Assembly (NCBI RefSeq): GCF_022479115.1
Contig: NZ_CP092497.1
Coordinates: 3,348,001 to 3,412,000 of the forward strand
DNA: 64,000 bases
Direction: 5' to 3'
Source: Amycolatopsis sp. EV170708-02-1
GTDB taxonomy: Bacteria; Actinomycetota; Actinomycetes; Mycobacteriales; Pseudonocardiaceae
The position numbers and the translations under genes are program-made. Each line of letters begins with the position of its first letter. The first letter of the stretch is position 1. The notes beneath the pieces were generated by a model that saw nothing but the letters and a program-made list of their open reading frames with translations, searched no databases and had not been told where the DNA came from. Positions 17,277 through 25,482 of the stretch are shown here, piece after piece.

Positions 17277-18035
17277 ATGTGCGGGCGTTATGCCGCCACC
17301 AAGGACCCGGCGGCGCTGATCGACGAGTTCGCCGCGGTGGACCTGACCGAAGGCCGGATCCGGACCGATCACAACGTGGCGCCGACCAAGGACGTGCCCA
17401 CCGTCGTGCAGCGGCATCCGCGCGACGCCGACGGCGCGGTGCTCGAAGACGAGCCCGCCGTCCGGTCGCTGCGCATGATGCGCTGGGGCCTGGTCCCGTT
17501 CTGGGCGAAGGACCCGGGCGTCGGTTCGAAGATGATCAACACGCGCGCCGAGACGGCCAAGGAGAAGCCGTCCTTCAAGAAGGCGGTCTCGGCGAGGCGT
17601 TGCCTGGTCCCCGCCGACGGCTGGTACGAGTGGCGGCGTGACGGCAAGGAGAAGCAGCCCTTCTTCATGACCGGGCCAGGTGACGGATCGCTCGCGTTCG
17701 CCGGGATCTGGGAGACCTGGCGGCCGAAGGACGACAAGGACGCCGATCCGCTGATCACCTTCTCCGTGATCACCACGGACTCGGTCGGCAGGCTCACCGA
17801 CATCCACCACCGCATGCCGCTGCTGATGCCGCGCGAGAAGTGGGACACCTGGCTCGACCCCGACCGGCCCGACGTCACCGAACTGCTCGTCCCGCCGCCG
17901 GTGGACCTGGTCGACACGATCGAGCTGCGGCCGGTGTCCAGCCTGGTCAACAACGTCCGCAACAACGGCCCGCAGTTGCTGGACCGCGTCGAACCCGCCG
18001 CCGACAGCGCGCTCTTCGAACTGCCGAACTCATGA
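17277..18035 (+). CDS. SRAP-domain abasic-site DNA-protein crosslink protein (YedK/HMCES)
   Basis: A 252-residue single-domain protein that covalently traps abasic sites in single-stranded DNA through Cys2 after Met1 removal. The catalytic set is visible: MCGRY at the N terminus, MINTRAET (Asn), DGWYEW (Glu) and DIHHRMP (His, about residue 175). GGGAGG precedes the ATG. The stop overlaps the next gene (ATGA). It corresponds to Rv3226c. Confidence 0.95.
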   Translation: MCGRYAATKDPAALIDEFAAVDLTEGRIRTDHNVAPTKDVPTVVQRHPRDADGAVLEDEPAVRSLRMMRWGLVPFWAKDPGVGSKMINTRAETAKEKPSFKKAVSARRCLVPADGWYEWRRDGKEKQPFFMTGPGDGSLAFAGIWETWRPKDDKDADPLITFSVITTDSVGRLTDIHHRMPLLMPREKWDTWLDPDRPDVTELLVPPPVDLVDTIELRPVSSLVNNVRNNGPQLLDRVEPAADSALFELPNS

Positions 18036-18640
18036 CGAAGCTGGAGATCGACACCGCCTACGGCCCCGCGCGGGCCGAGCTGCACTGCGCCGAGGAAGGG
18101 ATCGCGGTCCTGATGCTCGGCCACGGCGCGGGCGGCGGGATCGGCGCGAAGGACCTGGTCGCGGTCACCCGCGCGGCGCAGGCGGCCGGTGTCCACGTCG
18201 CGCTCGTCGAGCAGCCGTACCGGGTGGCGGGCCGTCGTGCGCCGGCCCCCGCCACCCAGCTCGACACCGCCTGGCTCACCGTCGTGGACGAGATCTCCGA
18301 GCGCTTCGACGACCTCCCGATCGTGTTCGGGGGCCGGTCGTCCGGGGCCCGCGTCGCCTGCCGGACCGCCGCGGCGGGGCAGGCGGTGGCGGTGCTCTGC
18401 CTGGCCTTCCCCGAGCATCCGCCGGGAAAGCCGGAGAAGTCGCGGCAGGCCGAATTGGACGCCGTCGAGGTCCCGACCCTGGTGGTGCAGGGCGAACGTG
18501 ACCCGTTCGGCCTGCCCAAGGCGGGGCCGCATCACGAGATCGTGGTGCTCCAGGGAGATCACAACCTCAGCGCCGATCTCGAAGGCGTGTCACGCGCGGC
18601 CGCCGAGTGGCTGGAGCGTGTGCTGCGGCCGCTCACCTGA
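18032..18640 (+). CDS. Alpha/beta-hydrolase of the TEX30/KANL3-like family
   Basis: A 202-residue minimal alpha/beta hydrolase with LGHGAGGGI as the oxyanion strand-loop, nucleophile elbow GGRSSGAR (GxSxG) and a C-terminal LQGDHNL carrying the probable catalytic His. It is ATGA-coupled to the SRAP gene. Its 3' end overlaps the convergent membrane-protein gene by about 50 bases. Substrate not known. Confidence 0.87.
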   Translation: MTKLEIDTAYGPARAELHCAEEGIAVLMLGHGAGGGIGAKDLVAVTRAAQAAGVHVALVEQPYRVAGRRAPAPATQLDTAWLTVVDEISERFDDLPIVFGGRSSGARVACRTAAAGQAVAVLCLAFPEHPPGKPEKSRQAELDAVEVPTLVVQGERDPFGLPKAGPHHEIVVLQGDHNLSADLEGVSRAAAEWLERVLRPLT

Positions 18641-19153
18641 GAACCGCCGCCGGGCGTAGTGCACGGTGACCGCGGCCAGCAGCGGGCCCCAGAGCAGGAG
18701 CGGCGCGTAACAGGCCGCCATGACGATGTCGTAGACCGGCGAGTCCTCTCTGGTCCCCGGAGGCACCGAAGACCCGGCCTGTGCCCAGCGGAACAGCCAC
18801 TGGGCGCTGAGCGCGATCAGGGCGATCGCCCCCGCGGCGGCGGGGAGGATCGCCGCGAGCGGCGGGATCCGGCGGCCACGCAGCCCCGGGATCCAGCGCG
18901 GCCACACCTCACCCCACGGCCGGACCAGCCCGAGGGTGAGGAACGCGAGCGCTTCGGAGAGCAGGCTCAGGCCGAAGACGTAGACCGTGCCCCAGCCGGG
19001 GATCCCGAACTCGGCCAGGCCCCGCGCGGTGAACCCGACCGGGAGGCCGAGTCCCATCGCGATCCGCCACAGCCCGGACGGCACCGTCACCAGCGCCGCC
19101 GCGTGGGCGGCGAGGTTCGCCCATCTCGGTACGCCGGGCAAGGTCTCGGTCAT
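18590..19153 (-). CDS. Multi-pass membrane protein of unknown function
   Basis: A 187-residue protein with four apparent membrane segments: LAAHAAALVTVPSGLWRIAM, the stretch around VYVFGLSLLSEALAFLTLGL, LAAILPAAAGAIALIALSAQ and APLLLWGPLLAAVTVHYA. The start at 19153 is preceded by GGGAG; a longer in-frame version adds a charged N terminus without a ribosome binding site. I do not recognise a family. The 3' end overlaps the convergent hydrolase gene. Confidence 0.78.
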   Translation of the reverse strand: MTETLPGVPRWANLAAHAAALVTVPSGLWRIAMGLGLPVGFTARGLAEFGIPGWGTVYVFGLSLLSEALAFLTLGLVRPWGEVWPRWIPGLRGRRIPPLAAILPAAAGAIALIALSAQWLFRWAQAGSSVPPGTREDSPVYDIVMAACYAPLLLWGPLLAAVTVHYARRRFSGERPQHTLQPLGGRA

Positions 19154-19283
19154 TTCGTCGCTCCCGGGAGTCGTCTTTCGCTTGCCGATGACGATTCCCG
19201 GGCGCGGCCGCGTGATCTTCCCGCTGCGGACCGACTCCACTCCCTCGCGAGGGTGAGTCCCTTCTCCCGCGATCGGGCGGTTT

Positions 19284-19433
19284 CGCGTGATCAGACGGAC
19301 GTCACACGTGATCGGACGGACGTCACCTGTGTCCAGGCGGACGACACGCGGCGGACCGGCCGCAGGCGCGTGTCGTCCGTCCAGTCACGCGTGTCGTCCG
19401 TCTGATCACGTGTGCCGTCCCGGCGGTCACGCG
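19284..19433. repeat. 150-bp element of 21-bp units, copy A
   Basis: Three direct 21-bp units (consensus about CRCGTGATCNGACGGACGNC followed by A) occupy 19284-19346. A 24-base GC-rich centre follows, then three units in inverted orientation fill 19371-19433, so the whole can fold into an imperfect cruciform. A collinear copy of the same length lies at 27124-27273. Confidence 0.8.
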
Positions 19434-19439
19434 ACCTAC

Positions 19440-19461
19440 CGCATTCAGAGGACGAAACGCG
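19440..19461. repeat. Half copy of the CGTTTCGTCCTCTG palindrome
   Basis: The 22 bases starting CGCATTCAGAGGACGAAACG match the right arm of the palindrome at 11626-11689. The left arm is absent. Confidence 0.75.
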
Positions 19462-19467
19462 GGAAGA

Positions 19468-19944
19468 TCAGCCCGCGATGGGGGCGACCACGGCACCGGT
19501 GAGCCGCACCAGATCGCCGGGCGCGAGTTCGACCTCCAGCCCCCGCCTGCCTGCCGAGCAGTGCACGGTTTCGAACTTCTCCGCCGACGAGTCGACCACC
19601 ACCGGAAGCCTGCTCCGGTGCCCGAGCGGCGAGATCCCGCCGAGCACGTATCCCGTCGCACGCTGCGCGGCGGCGGGGTCGGCCATCTTCGCCTTCTTCC
19701 CGCCCGCGGCGGCCGCCAGCGCCTTCAGATCCAGCTGGCCGGTGACCGGGACCACACCGACGGTCAGTTTCCCGTCGACCTCGGCGACGAGTGTCTTGAA
19801 CACGCGCGCGGGGTCGAGCCCCAGCGCTTCGACGGCTTCGAGGCCGTACGACTCGGCCCGCGGATCGTGGTCGTAGGCGTGCAGAACATGCGCCACCTTC
19901 TGCTTCGCCAGCAGCGCCGTCGCCGGGGTTCCCTTGCCTGCCAT
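19468..19944 (-). CDS. ybaK: Cys-tRNA(Pro)/Cys-tRNA(Cys) deacylase YbaK
   Basis: A 158-residue YbaK/EbsC-family editing protein that hydrolyses Cys-tRNA(Pro) in trans, protecting proteome fidelity. It spans the full family length, starting [21 protein letters not shown], with the central [20 protein letters not shown] and the conserved [21 protein letters not shown] written here in part: [14 protein letters not shown]. It is divergent from sigR, whose SigR-type promoter begins just 23 bases from its start. Confidence 0.92.
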   Translation of the reverse strand: MAGKGTPATALLAKQKVAHVLHAYDHDPRAESYGLEAVEALGLDPARVFKTLVAEVDGKLTVGVVPVTGQLDLKALAAAAGGKKAKMADPAAAQRATGYVLGGISPLGHRSRLPVVVDSSAEKFETVHCSAGRRGLEVELAPGDLVRLTGAVVAPIAG

Positions 19945-19966
19945 GGGCGGAGTCTACGAGCGTGCC

Positions 19967-19993
19967 GGGAATGCCCGGCCGGGCCTCACTGTT
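19967..19993 (+). promoter_or_regulatory. SigR autoregulatory promoter of sigR
   Basis: GGGAAT (19967-19972) and GTT (19991-19993) are separated by exactly 18 bases, the SigR/SigH consensus. Transcription would start near 20000, only a few bases before an in-frame GTG at 20003, so a longer SigR isoform could be made from this transcript. Confidence 0.75.
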
Positions 19994-20134
19994 GGAAGGC
20001 ACGTGTCCACCACACTCGAAGCTCCCCGAATCCTGATCCCGCGCACGCCGGGCGGCCAGGTGATCCGTCCGCGCGTAAACTCGTCGGCGTCTCATGCGCA
20101 CAAGCGCATCGACGCCGATCGGGAAGGGAACGGT

Positions 20135-20773
20135 TTGCCGAGCACGCAGAATCCCGCGCCGGACACGGGCACGGACGCCGAAGAGGCGGCCGCGCGGGCC
20201 GAGCGCTTCGAGCGGGACGCGATGCCCCTGCTCGACCAGCTGTACTCGGCCGCCATGCGGATGACCCGGAATCCCGCCGATGCCGAGGACCTCGTCCAGG
20301 AGACGTACCTGAAGGCGTACGCGGCCTTCGCGTCCTTCAAGGCGGGCACGAACCTCAAGGCGTGGATGTACCGCATCCTCACCAACACCTACATCAACGG
20401 CTATCGCAAGCGTCAGCGCCAGCCGGTGCAGCAGCCCACCGAGGAGATCACCGACTGGCAGATCGCCAAGGCGGAGAGCCACACCTCCAGCGGGCTGCGC
20501 TCGGCCGAGGTCGAGGCGATGGACAACCTGCCCGACGCCGACGTCAAGGAAGCGCTGCAGAAGCTGCCCGAGGAGTTCCGCCTCGCGGTCTACCTCGCCG
20601 ATGTCGAAGGTTTCGCGTACAAGGAGATCGCCGAGATCATGGACACGCCCATCGGCACCGTGATGTCCCGGCTGCACCGCGGCCGCGCCCAGCTCCGCGA
20701 CCTGCTCGCCGACGTCGCGCGTGAGCGCGGCTTCATCCGCGCGGGCAAACAGCAGGAGGTGGCGGGGCGATGA
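20135..20773 (+). CDS. sigR: ECF sigma factor SigR (SigH orthologue), thiol-oxidative stress
   Basis: The short form has 212 residues. Region 2 ([20 protein letters not shown] and [20 protein letters not shown]) and region 4 ([40 protein letters not shown]) are complete. It directs polymerase to oxidative and heat stress genes when RsrA is oxidised. The TTG at 20135 is chosen for its GGGAAGGG ribosome binding site. In-frame codons continue upstream to a GTG at 20003, giving a 256-residue form with a 44-residue extension, as reported for SigR' in Streptomyces. The stop overlaps rsrA (ATGA). Confidence 0.95.
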   Translation: MPSTQNPAPDTGTDAEEAAARAERFERDAMPLLDQLYSAAMRMTRNPADAEDLVQETYLKAYAAFASFKAGTNLKAWMYRILTNTYINGYRKRQRQPVQQPTEEITDWQIAKAESHTSSGLRSAEVEAMDNLPDADVKEALQKLPEEFRLAVYLADVEGFAYKEIAEIMDTPIGTVMSRLHRGRAQLRDLLADVARERGFIRAGKQQEVAGR

Positions 20774-21093
20774 ACGAGGACTACTGCGCCGGAGCGGACG
20801 ACAAGGTCAGGTGCGAGGAAGCCCTCGCCGACATCTACCTGCTGCTGGACAAGGAGTGCAGCGCCGAGCGCGACGCCGCCCTGCGCAAGCACATCGAGGA
20901 CTGCCCGCCGTGCCTCGAGGAATACGGCATCGACGAGCACATCAAGCAGCTGCTCGCCCGCAAATGCGGTGGCGACCACGCGCCGGACGACCTCAAGTCC
21001 CGGCTGCGGGCCTCGATCCGCCAGACCGTGCAGGCCAAGGGCTCGATCACCATCGAGCGCACCGAGGTCAAGATCGAGCAGACGTTCGAGTAG
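20770..21093 (+). CDS. rsrA: Zinc-binding redox-sensitive anti-sigma factor RsrA
   Basis: A 107-residue ZAS-family anti-sigma factor. Cys15, His41, Cys45 and Cys48 (C-x25-H-x3-C-x2-C; local sequence HIEDCPPC) have the spacing of the zinc ligands in Streptomyces RsrA. Disulfide formation would expel zinc and free SigR. It is ATGA-coupled to sigR, which gives stoichiometric production. The C-terminal tail [16 protein letters not shown] is typical of actinobacterial members. Confidence 0.95.
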   Translation: MNEDYCAGADDKVRCEEALADIYLLLDKECSAERDAALRKHIEDCPPCLEEYGIDEHIKQLLARKCGGDHAPDDLKSRLRASIRQTVQAKGSITIERTEVKIEQTFE

Positions 21094-21108
21094 TGCCCAA
21101 GGACACAC

Positions 21109-21143
21109 GAAGGCCCCCGTACCGGATCGGTGCGGGGGCCTTC
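21109..21143. terminator. Terminator between rsrA and the bL37 gene
   Basis: The 15-bp stem GAAGGCCCCCGTACC / GGTGCGGGGGCCTTC has one wobble and a 5-base loop. It lies between convergent genes. Confidence 0.8.
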
Positions 21144-21159
21144 GTCGTCTGATCGATGA

Positions 21160-21234
21160 TCAGGAGTTGGGCTTCTTGCCGTGGTTCGCGCCGTTCTTCT
21201 TACGGTCGCGACGCTTGCGGGCGCGCTTCGACAT
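21160..21234 (-). CDS. Small basic ribosomal protein bL37
   Basis: A 24-residue, highly basic protein (MSKRARKRRDRKKNGANHGK then KPNS). It matches the actinobacterial 50S protein bL37 identified in mycobacterial ribosome structures, which starts MAKRGRKKRDRK and ends NHGKRPNA. The gene there is next to the sigH-rshA locus, the same context as here. AGGAG lies 6 bases before the ATG. It is too short for default gene finders and easily missed. Identification is from memory of the family sequence. Confidence 0.85.
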   Translation of the reverse strand: MSKRARKRRDRKKNGANHGKKPNS

Positions 21235-21340
21235 GTTTCACTCCTCGTCCGAGTGGCCCGCGCGGGGTGATACGACACCGCTGGGCCAGGGTCAACCTCT
21301 CCAGTGTGTCATGCGGCCCTCACCCTGCTTGGATGGGGAC

Positions 21341-22861
21341 GTGTCCACCCTTTCCGATCTGCTCGCGGAGAACACCGGCCTGTCCGGTCAAGCCGCGGAC
21401 CATCTCCAGACCGTGGTCGCCGAATGGCAGCTGCTCGCCGACCTGTCCTTCGCCGACTTCCTGCTCTGGGTCGCCGTCTCGGAGGAGCTGCAGCCCGACG
21501 GCGGCGACTACGTGTGTGTCGCGCACGCGCGCCCGACGACGGCGCCGACGGCCCATCCGGAGGACGTCGTCGGCTCCCGGTTCACCGAGGACGAGCATCC
21601 GCAGCTGGCCAAGGCGAGCCGCGAGGTGCGGATCTGCCGCGAAGAGGACCCGCATTGGTACCGCGACCTGCCGATGCGGCGCGAGGCCATCCCGGTGGTG
21701 TTCGGCGGCACGGTGATCGCCGTCCTCAGCCGCGAGACCAACCTGGCCGCTTCGCGGGTGCCGAGCCCGCTCGAGATCGCCTATCTCGGCAGCGCGGGCG
21801 ACCTGTGCCAGATGATCGTCGACGGCACCTTCCCCAGCCCGGGGAACCAGACGGACACGCACACCAGTCCGCGGGTCGGCGACGGTCTCATCCGCCTCGA
21901 CCCGACCGGCACCGTGGTCTTCGCCAGCCCGAACGGGTTGTCGGCCTATCACCGGATGGGGCACGAATCCGACCTCGTCGGCCAGCGTCTCGCGCCGTTG
22001 ACCAGGTCGCTCATCCGCGACCCGTTCGACGCGACCGAGGTGTCGCACCGGATCATCGAGGCGCTCGACGGCAAGCCCAGCAGCCGGACGGAAGCGGACT
22101 CGCGGCGCGGCGCCGTCGTGCTGTTCCGTGCGCTGCCGCTGCGGCCCGCCGGGCAGCCCGCGGGCGCGCTGGTGCTGGTGCGCGACGTCACCGAGGTGAA
22201 GCGCCGTGACCGTGCCCTCCTGTCGAAGGACGCGACCATCCGCGAGATCCATCACCGGGTGAAGAACAACCTGCAGACCGTCGCCGCGTTGCTGCGGCTC
22301 CAGTCGCGCCGCACGTCCAGCGAGGAGGCGCGGCTCGCGCTCGGCGAATCCGTGCGCCGGGTCTCGTCGATCGCGATGGTGCACGAGGCGCTGTCCATCT
22401 CGGTGGACGAACGGGTCGATCTCGACAAGCTGCTCGACAACGTCCTCCCGATGGTCGGCGAGGTCGCGACCGCCGAATCGCAGGTCGGGCTTTCGCGCAC
22501 GGGCTCGTTCGGTGTCGTCGTCGCCGAGATCGCGACGCCGTTGGTGATGGTGCTGGCCGAGCTGGTCCAGAACGCCATCGAGCACGCCTTCCCCGACGGA
22601 CGGCCGGGCAAGGTCGAACTCGAGGTGGAGCGCTCGGCGCGCTGGCTCGACGTCGTCATCCGCGACAACGGGCGCGGGCTGCCGTCGGGGTTCTCGCTGG
22701 AACGCAGCGACGGCCTCGGGCTCCAGATCGTGCGGACCCTCGTGGAGTCGGAACTGCGCGGATCGCTGTCGATCCGGGGACTGCGCGGGGATTCCGAAGA
22801 AGGCGCCCGCCGGGTGGGCACCGAAGCGGCGTTGCGGATCCCGCTGTCCCGACGTCTGTGA
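21341..22861 (+). CDS. pdtaS: PdtaS-type soluble sensor histidine kinase
   Basis: A 506-residue cytosolic kinase: N-terminal GAF-like domain (residues 1-150), PAS domain (about 185-290), HisKA_2 domain with phospho-acceptor in IREIHHRVKNNLQTVAALLR (about residue 301), and an HATPase domain with N box ELVQNAIEHA and G box DNGRGL. In M. tuberculosis PdtaS (Rv3220c) signals to the RNA-binding antiterminator PdtaR and senses copper and nitric oxide. Synteny with sigH, rshA and whiB1 supports orthology. No partner response regulator lies in this window. The GTG at 21341 is chosen from homology to the family N terminus. Confidence 0.92.
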   Translation: MSTLSDLLAENTGLSGQAADHLQTVVAEWQLLADLSFADFLLWVAVSEELQPDGGDYVCVAHARPTTAPTAHPEDVVGSRFTEDEHPQLAKASREVRICREEDPHWYRDLPMRREAIPVVFGGTVIAVLSRETNLAASRVPSPLEIAYLGSAGDLCQMIVDGTFPSPGNQTDTHTSPRVGDGLIRLDPTGTVVFASPNGLSAYHRMGHESDLVGQRLAPLTRSLIRDPFDATEVSHRIIEALDGKPSSRTEADSRRGAVVLFRALPLRPAGQPAGALVLVRDVTEVKRRDRALLSKDATIREIHHRVKNNLQTVAALLRLQSRRTSSEEARLALGESVRRVSSIAMVHEALSISVDERVDLDKLLDNVLPMVGEVATAESQVGLSRTGSFGVVVAEIATPLVMVLAELVQNAIEHAFPDGRPGKVELEVERSARWLDVVIRDNGRGLPSGFSLERSDGLGLQIVRTLVESELRGSLSIRGLRGDSEEGARRVGTEAALRIPLSRRL

Positions 22862-23164
22862 ATTCCGGTCTCACGGGGTCTGGAGTGGACTGTCCCTTTT
22901 GATCGTCCTCAAAGGACAGTCCCACCCGGACACGTTTTAGGGCCGGCGCCCGAAGAGAAGTGGCGCCGGCCCTGTAACGGTTCCGCGGGAGGACTTGGGA
23001 AAAGTCCGCTGAAGCCGTACCCCCGTGGGGGCGTGTCGGCCTCGCTTGTTAAGCTCAAGTCGGGTACGTGTCACCTCGCAGCGCACGGCCATACGGCCAC
23101 TGCGCCGCGGGAGTTTCCCGAAGCTTGGGGTCTTGCTCAGTTGTGAGTAATGCGATGAAGCGTG
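22862..23164. other. Intergenic space between pdtaS and whiB1
   Basis: About 300 bases without a gene. It holds a hairpin after pdtaS (22887-22922) with 9-bp outer arms GGACTGTCC / GGACAGTCC. The rest is unremarkable GC-rich sequence. The two flanking genes converge here. Confidence 0.6.
22887..22922 (+). terminator. pdtaS 3' hairpin
   Basis: Outer 9-bp stem GGACTGTCC / GGACAGTCC, extended inward by TTT/AAA pairs. It begins 26 bases after the pdtaS stop. Confidence 0.6.
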
Positions 23165-23183
23165 CTGAGTCCGAAAGACTCAG
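23165..23183 (-). terminator. whiB1 3' hairpin
   Basis: Stem CTGAGTC / GACTCAG with a 5-base loop overlaps the whiB1 stop codon. No T-tract follows. Confidence 0.5.
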
Positions 23184-23434
23184 GCGGAGGTACGCGTGCC
23201 GATGTGCGTACGACGGCGCTTCAGGGCCCGTCGCTCGTCCTCGCTCATCCCGCCCCAGACGCCTGCGTCCTGCCCGCTGGCCAATGCCCAGGCCAAGCAG
23301 TCGGAAGCGACGGTGCAGCGGTGGCACACGGCCTTCGCCTGCGCTACCTGCGACAGAGCAGGACCGCTGGTTCCCACGGGGAAGAACAGCTCGGGGTCCT
23401 CGTCTCGGCAGGCCGCGTCGTGGCGCCAGTCCAT
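23180..23434 (-). CDS. whiB1: WhiB1 iron-sulfur transcription factor
   Basis: An 84-residue Wbl protein, the same length as M. tuberculosis WhiB1 and collinear with it from MDWRH to the C terminus. The four cluster ligands are Cys9 and the AVCHRCTVASDC block (C-x2-C-x5-C). The GVWGG turn and the basic RRALKRRR C terminus for DNA and SigA interaction are present. WhiB1 carries a nitric-oxide-sensitive [4Fe-4S] cluster and is essential in mycobacteria. The ATG at 23434 gives the exact family length. A CRP-type site lies about 75 bases upstream. Confidence 0.97.
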   Translation of the reverse strand: MDWRHDAACRDEDPELFFPVGTSGPALSQVAQAKAVCHRCTVASDCLAWALASGQDAGVWGGMSEDERRALKRRRTHIGTRTSA

Positions 23435-23506
23435 GTTTCTGAGCTCCTTCATAACGGCGCGGTACTCCGCGCCATAGTCGTCATGGCGGTCGTTTTTTTG
23501 GGTGCT

Positions 23507-23522
23507 TGTGAATGCTTTCACG
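23507..23522 (-). promoter_or_regulatory. CRP/GlxR-type site upstream of whiB1
   Basis: TGTGA-ATGCTT-TCACG matches the TGTGA-N6-TCACA consensus at 9 of 10 positions and lies 73-88 bases before the whiB1 start. CRP control of whiB1 is known in M. tuberculosis. The site is embedded in a longer imperfect palindrome (GGTGCTT...AAGCACC). Confidence 0.65.
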
Positions 23523-23707
23523 AAGCACCCGTTTCGACAAGGGTTTTCTGAAGATCGGTGAGTCAGCTCACCCGGCCGAGCGACGCTTCTGACCTGCGGT
23601 TTCGTTCCGAAACGGCCTTCCGATGGGAAGGCCGATGCGGTGAGCGGAGGTTCTGCGTCGATGAGCGGCAGTTCGTACTTTGCCGCAGGCGATCAGCGGT
23701 CCGGTCG

Positions 23708-24634
23708 TCAGACGATTACCGTCAGTGCTTCCGGGACGCTGAAGAACTCCACCCTCTTCCGCTGGCCGACGAGGTCGCCGTCCACCTGGAAGTTTACCGG
23801 TTCAGCAGCGTCTATGCGGATCATCGGCAGGTCATCGTGACGAAGGAGACGTCGCCCGCGTTGATCGCTCTTAGTGAGCAATGCCTGCCGTACATGCTTG
23901 AACACGGTGGGCAATCCCAGACCGCTCAACGCGAAAAGGCCCAGTCCGGTGTCGAACGAGCTGTCCGGGTTCAGATGGACGGGGCGGTCGCCCAGGTAGC
24001 TCCACGGATCGGTGTTCGACACGAAAGCGGTCAGCACTTCGGTGGGCTCTTCACCCGGGATGCGGACCGTGAGGGGCGGACGGCCGAGCGGCGGCCGCAG
24101 ATGCGACGCGACCGCGGCCCTCAGGTAGAGCCCCGCGGTGGTCTGCTTTCCCCGGCGCTTGGCCACGCGGCCGACGACGTCGGCGTCCCAGCCCATGCCG
24201 GCGTTGAAGGTGAACCAGTGGCCGTCGGCGATCCCGAGGCCGACTTTGCGGCTTCGGTCGTTCTCGATGGCGTTGAGGAGCTGATGGGTGGCTTCCACGG
24301 GATCGTGCGCGATCCCGAGCGCGCGGGCGAAGACGTTCGCCGAGCCGCCCGGTACGACGCCGAGCATGGGGACGTCGCCGACCCGCGCCGGATCGCCGTC
24401 GGAGTCCGCGAGGAGACCGTTGACGACCTCGTTGACCGTGCCGTCGCCGCCGTGGGCGACCACCAGGTCGATCCCGTCGCGGGCGGCGGAACGCGCCACG
24501 GCCATCGCGTGGCCGCGGTAGTCGGTCTCCACCACGTCGAGTTTGACCTGGCTGGCCAGTGCGTGCGCCAGCACGTCACGGCCACCGGCGGTGGTCGAGG
24601 TGGCCTGGGGATTCACGACGAGGATGGCACGCAC
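23708..24634 (-). CDS. Diacylglycerol kinase-family lipid kinase
   Basis: A 308-residue DAGK_cat protein (YegS/BmrU type) with the nucleotide-binding GGDGTVNEVVNGL, the PGGSANVFARALG strand-loop and a C-terminal beta domain (ITVDGDLVG-like NFQVDGDLVGQRKRVEFF). It probably phosphorylates diacylglycerol or another lipid; the M. tuberculosis positional counterpart is Rv3218. The GTG at 24634 begins MRAILVVNPQATSTT, the usual N terminus of the family. It is divergent from a membrane-protein gene. Confidence 0.9.
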   Translation of the reverse strand: MRAILVVNPQATSTTAGGRDVLAHALASQVKLDVVETDYRGHAMAVARSAARDGIDLVVAHGGDGTVNEVVNGLLADSDGDPARVGDVPMLGVVPGGSANVFARALGIAHDPVEATHQLLNAIENDRSRKVGLGIADGHWFTFNAGMGWDADVVGRVAKRRGKQTTAGLYLRAAVASHLRPPLGRPPLTVRIPGEEPTEVLTAFVSNTDPWSYLGDRPVHLNPDSSFDTGLGLFALSGLGLPTVFKHVRQALLTKSDQRGRRLLRHDDLPMIRIDAAEPVNFQVDGDLVGQRKRVEFFSVPEALTVIV

Positions 24635-24945
24635 ATACCGCAGGGTAAGCCCCTTCGGCCCGAAGAGGGGAGCGTCAGGTGACGCGAAGCTCAGTGGCCC
24701 GTGCGTCCTCGAAGCAGCACCGTATGACCCCTGTGGCGGGCGTTCCTCCTCATCGCCGGCGGCTCTCGCGCGTCGTGACAAGTGCACCCGGGCCGACCGC
24801 CCGCTCATCGACGACACTTCCAATTCTTCCCATGCGGCGGCGAGGGGAAACCGGCCGACCGGGTGGCATACGATCGAAAGTGCTCACGTACGGTGACCCG
24901 CCCTGGTGGGGCGCCGTGTCCGGAAGCCTGGAAGGCTGTTTCGCC
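24635..24945. other. Divergent promoter region
   Basis: 311 bases between the divergent lipid kinase and membrane protein genes. A CATACGAT -10-like hexamer is near 24867-24874 on the plus strand. No gene or strong repeat is seen. Confidence 0.5.
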
Positions 24946-25419
24946 GTGTCCATCGCCGACAAGCTCTCGCCCGCGCCCCGTGAAGTCCGCCTCGCCGGCG
25001 CCGTCACCGCGCTGCCGGGGCTCGCCCTGATCGTGTTCGCGATCCTGCTCCTGGTCAACGGCCGGGCCGGACCGGAGAACCTCCTGGCCGAAGTCGCCTA
25101 CTACCTCGTCCTCGCCGCCGGGACGCTGGCCTGCGCGGCCGGGCTGATGATGGGGAAGACGTGGGCGAGGTCGCCCGGCGTGGTCGTCGCGCTGATCCTG
25201 GTGGGCGTCGGCTGGTACGGCGCGGGCCCGTCCGGGCAGCCGTTGTGGGGAGTGCCGCTGGGGCTGGTCGGTGTCGCCGTCATCGTGCTGCTGTTCCGCC
25301 GCCCTTCGCGCGCGTGGGCGCTCGGGATGCAGGAAGGCGAGACCGAAGAGGAAGCCGCCGAGCGGGACGGTGCCGCGGGTCGCGCGGCGCGCCGCGAACG
25401 CGAAGAGCGCGACTCCTGA
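24946..25419 (+). CDS. Small integral membrane protein, Rv3217c-like
   Basis: A 157-residue protein with four predicted membrane segments (GLALIVFAILLLV, VAYYLVLAAGTLACAAGLMM, SPGVVVALILVGVGWYGAG, LGLVGVAVIVLLF) and a charged C-terminal tail. It occupies the position of Rv3217c next to the Rv3218-type kinase. The GTG at 24946 has GGAAGGC upstream and begins just before the first hydrophobic stretch. Function unknown. Confidence 0.82.
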   Translation: MSIADKLSPAPREVRLAGAVTALPGLALIVFAILLLVNGRAGPENLLAEVAYYLVLAAGTLACAAGLMMGKTWARSPGVVVALILVGVGWYGAGPSGQPLWGVPLGLVGVAVIVLLFRRPSRAWALGMQEGETEEEAAERDGAAGRAARREREERDS

Positions 25420-25425
25420 CTCCGC

Positions 25426-25477
25426 ACTCGCGTGCTTGAAGGCGTAACTCGCGAGATACGCCTTCAAGCACGCGAGT
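25426..25477. terminator. 21-bp perfect hairpin made of one repeat unit
   Basis: The arms 25426-25446 and 25457-25477 are perfectly complementary (ACTCGCGTGCTTGAAGGCGT then A). Each arm is a version of the 21-bp unit found in the array at 46507-46590. It lies between convergent genes. Confidence 0.75.
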
Positions 25478-25482
25478 TACAC

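Larger units (their letters stand above)
19154..19467. other. Intergenic space with 150-bp repeat element
   Basis: 314 bases with no gene seen. Most of it is the 21-bp-unit element (19284-19433), followed directly by a half copy of the CGTTTCGTCCTCTG palindrome (19440-19461). Confidence 0.75.

Noticed and set aside
22862..23164. tRNA or small RNA gene after pdtaS
   Set aside because: Only a simple hairpin is seen; no cloverleaf or conserved RNA motif is recognisable.
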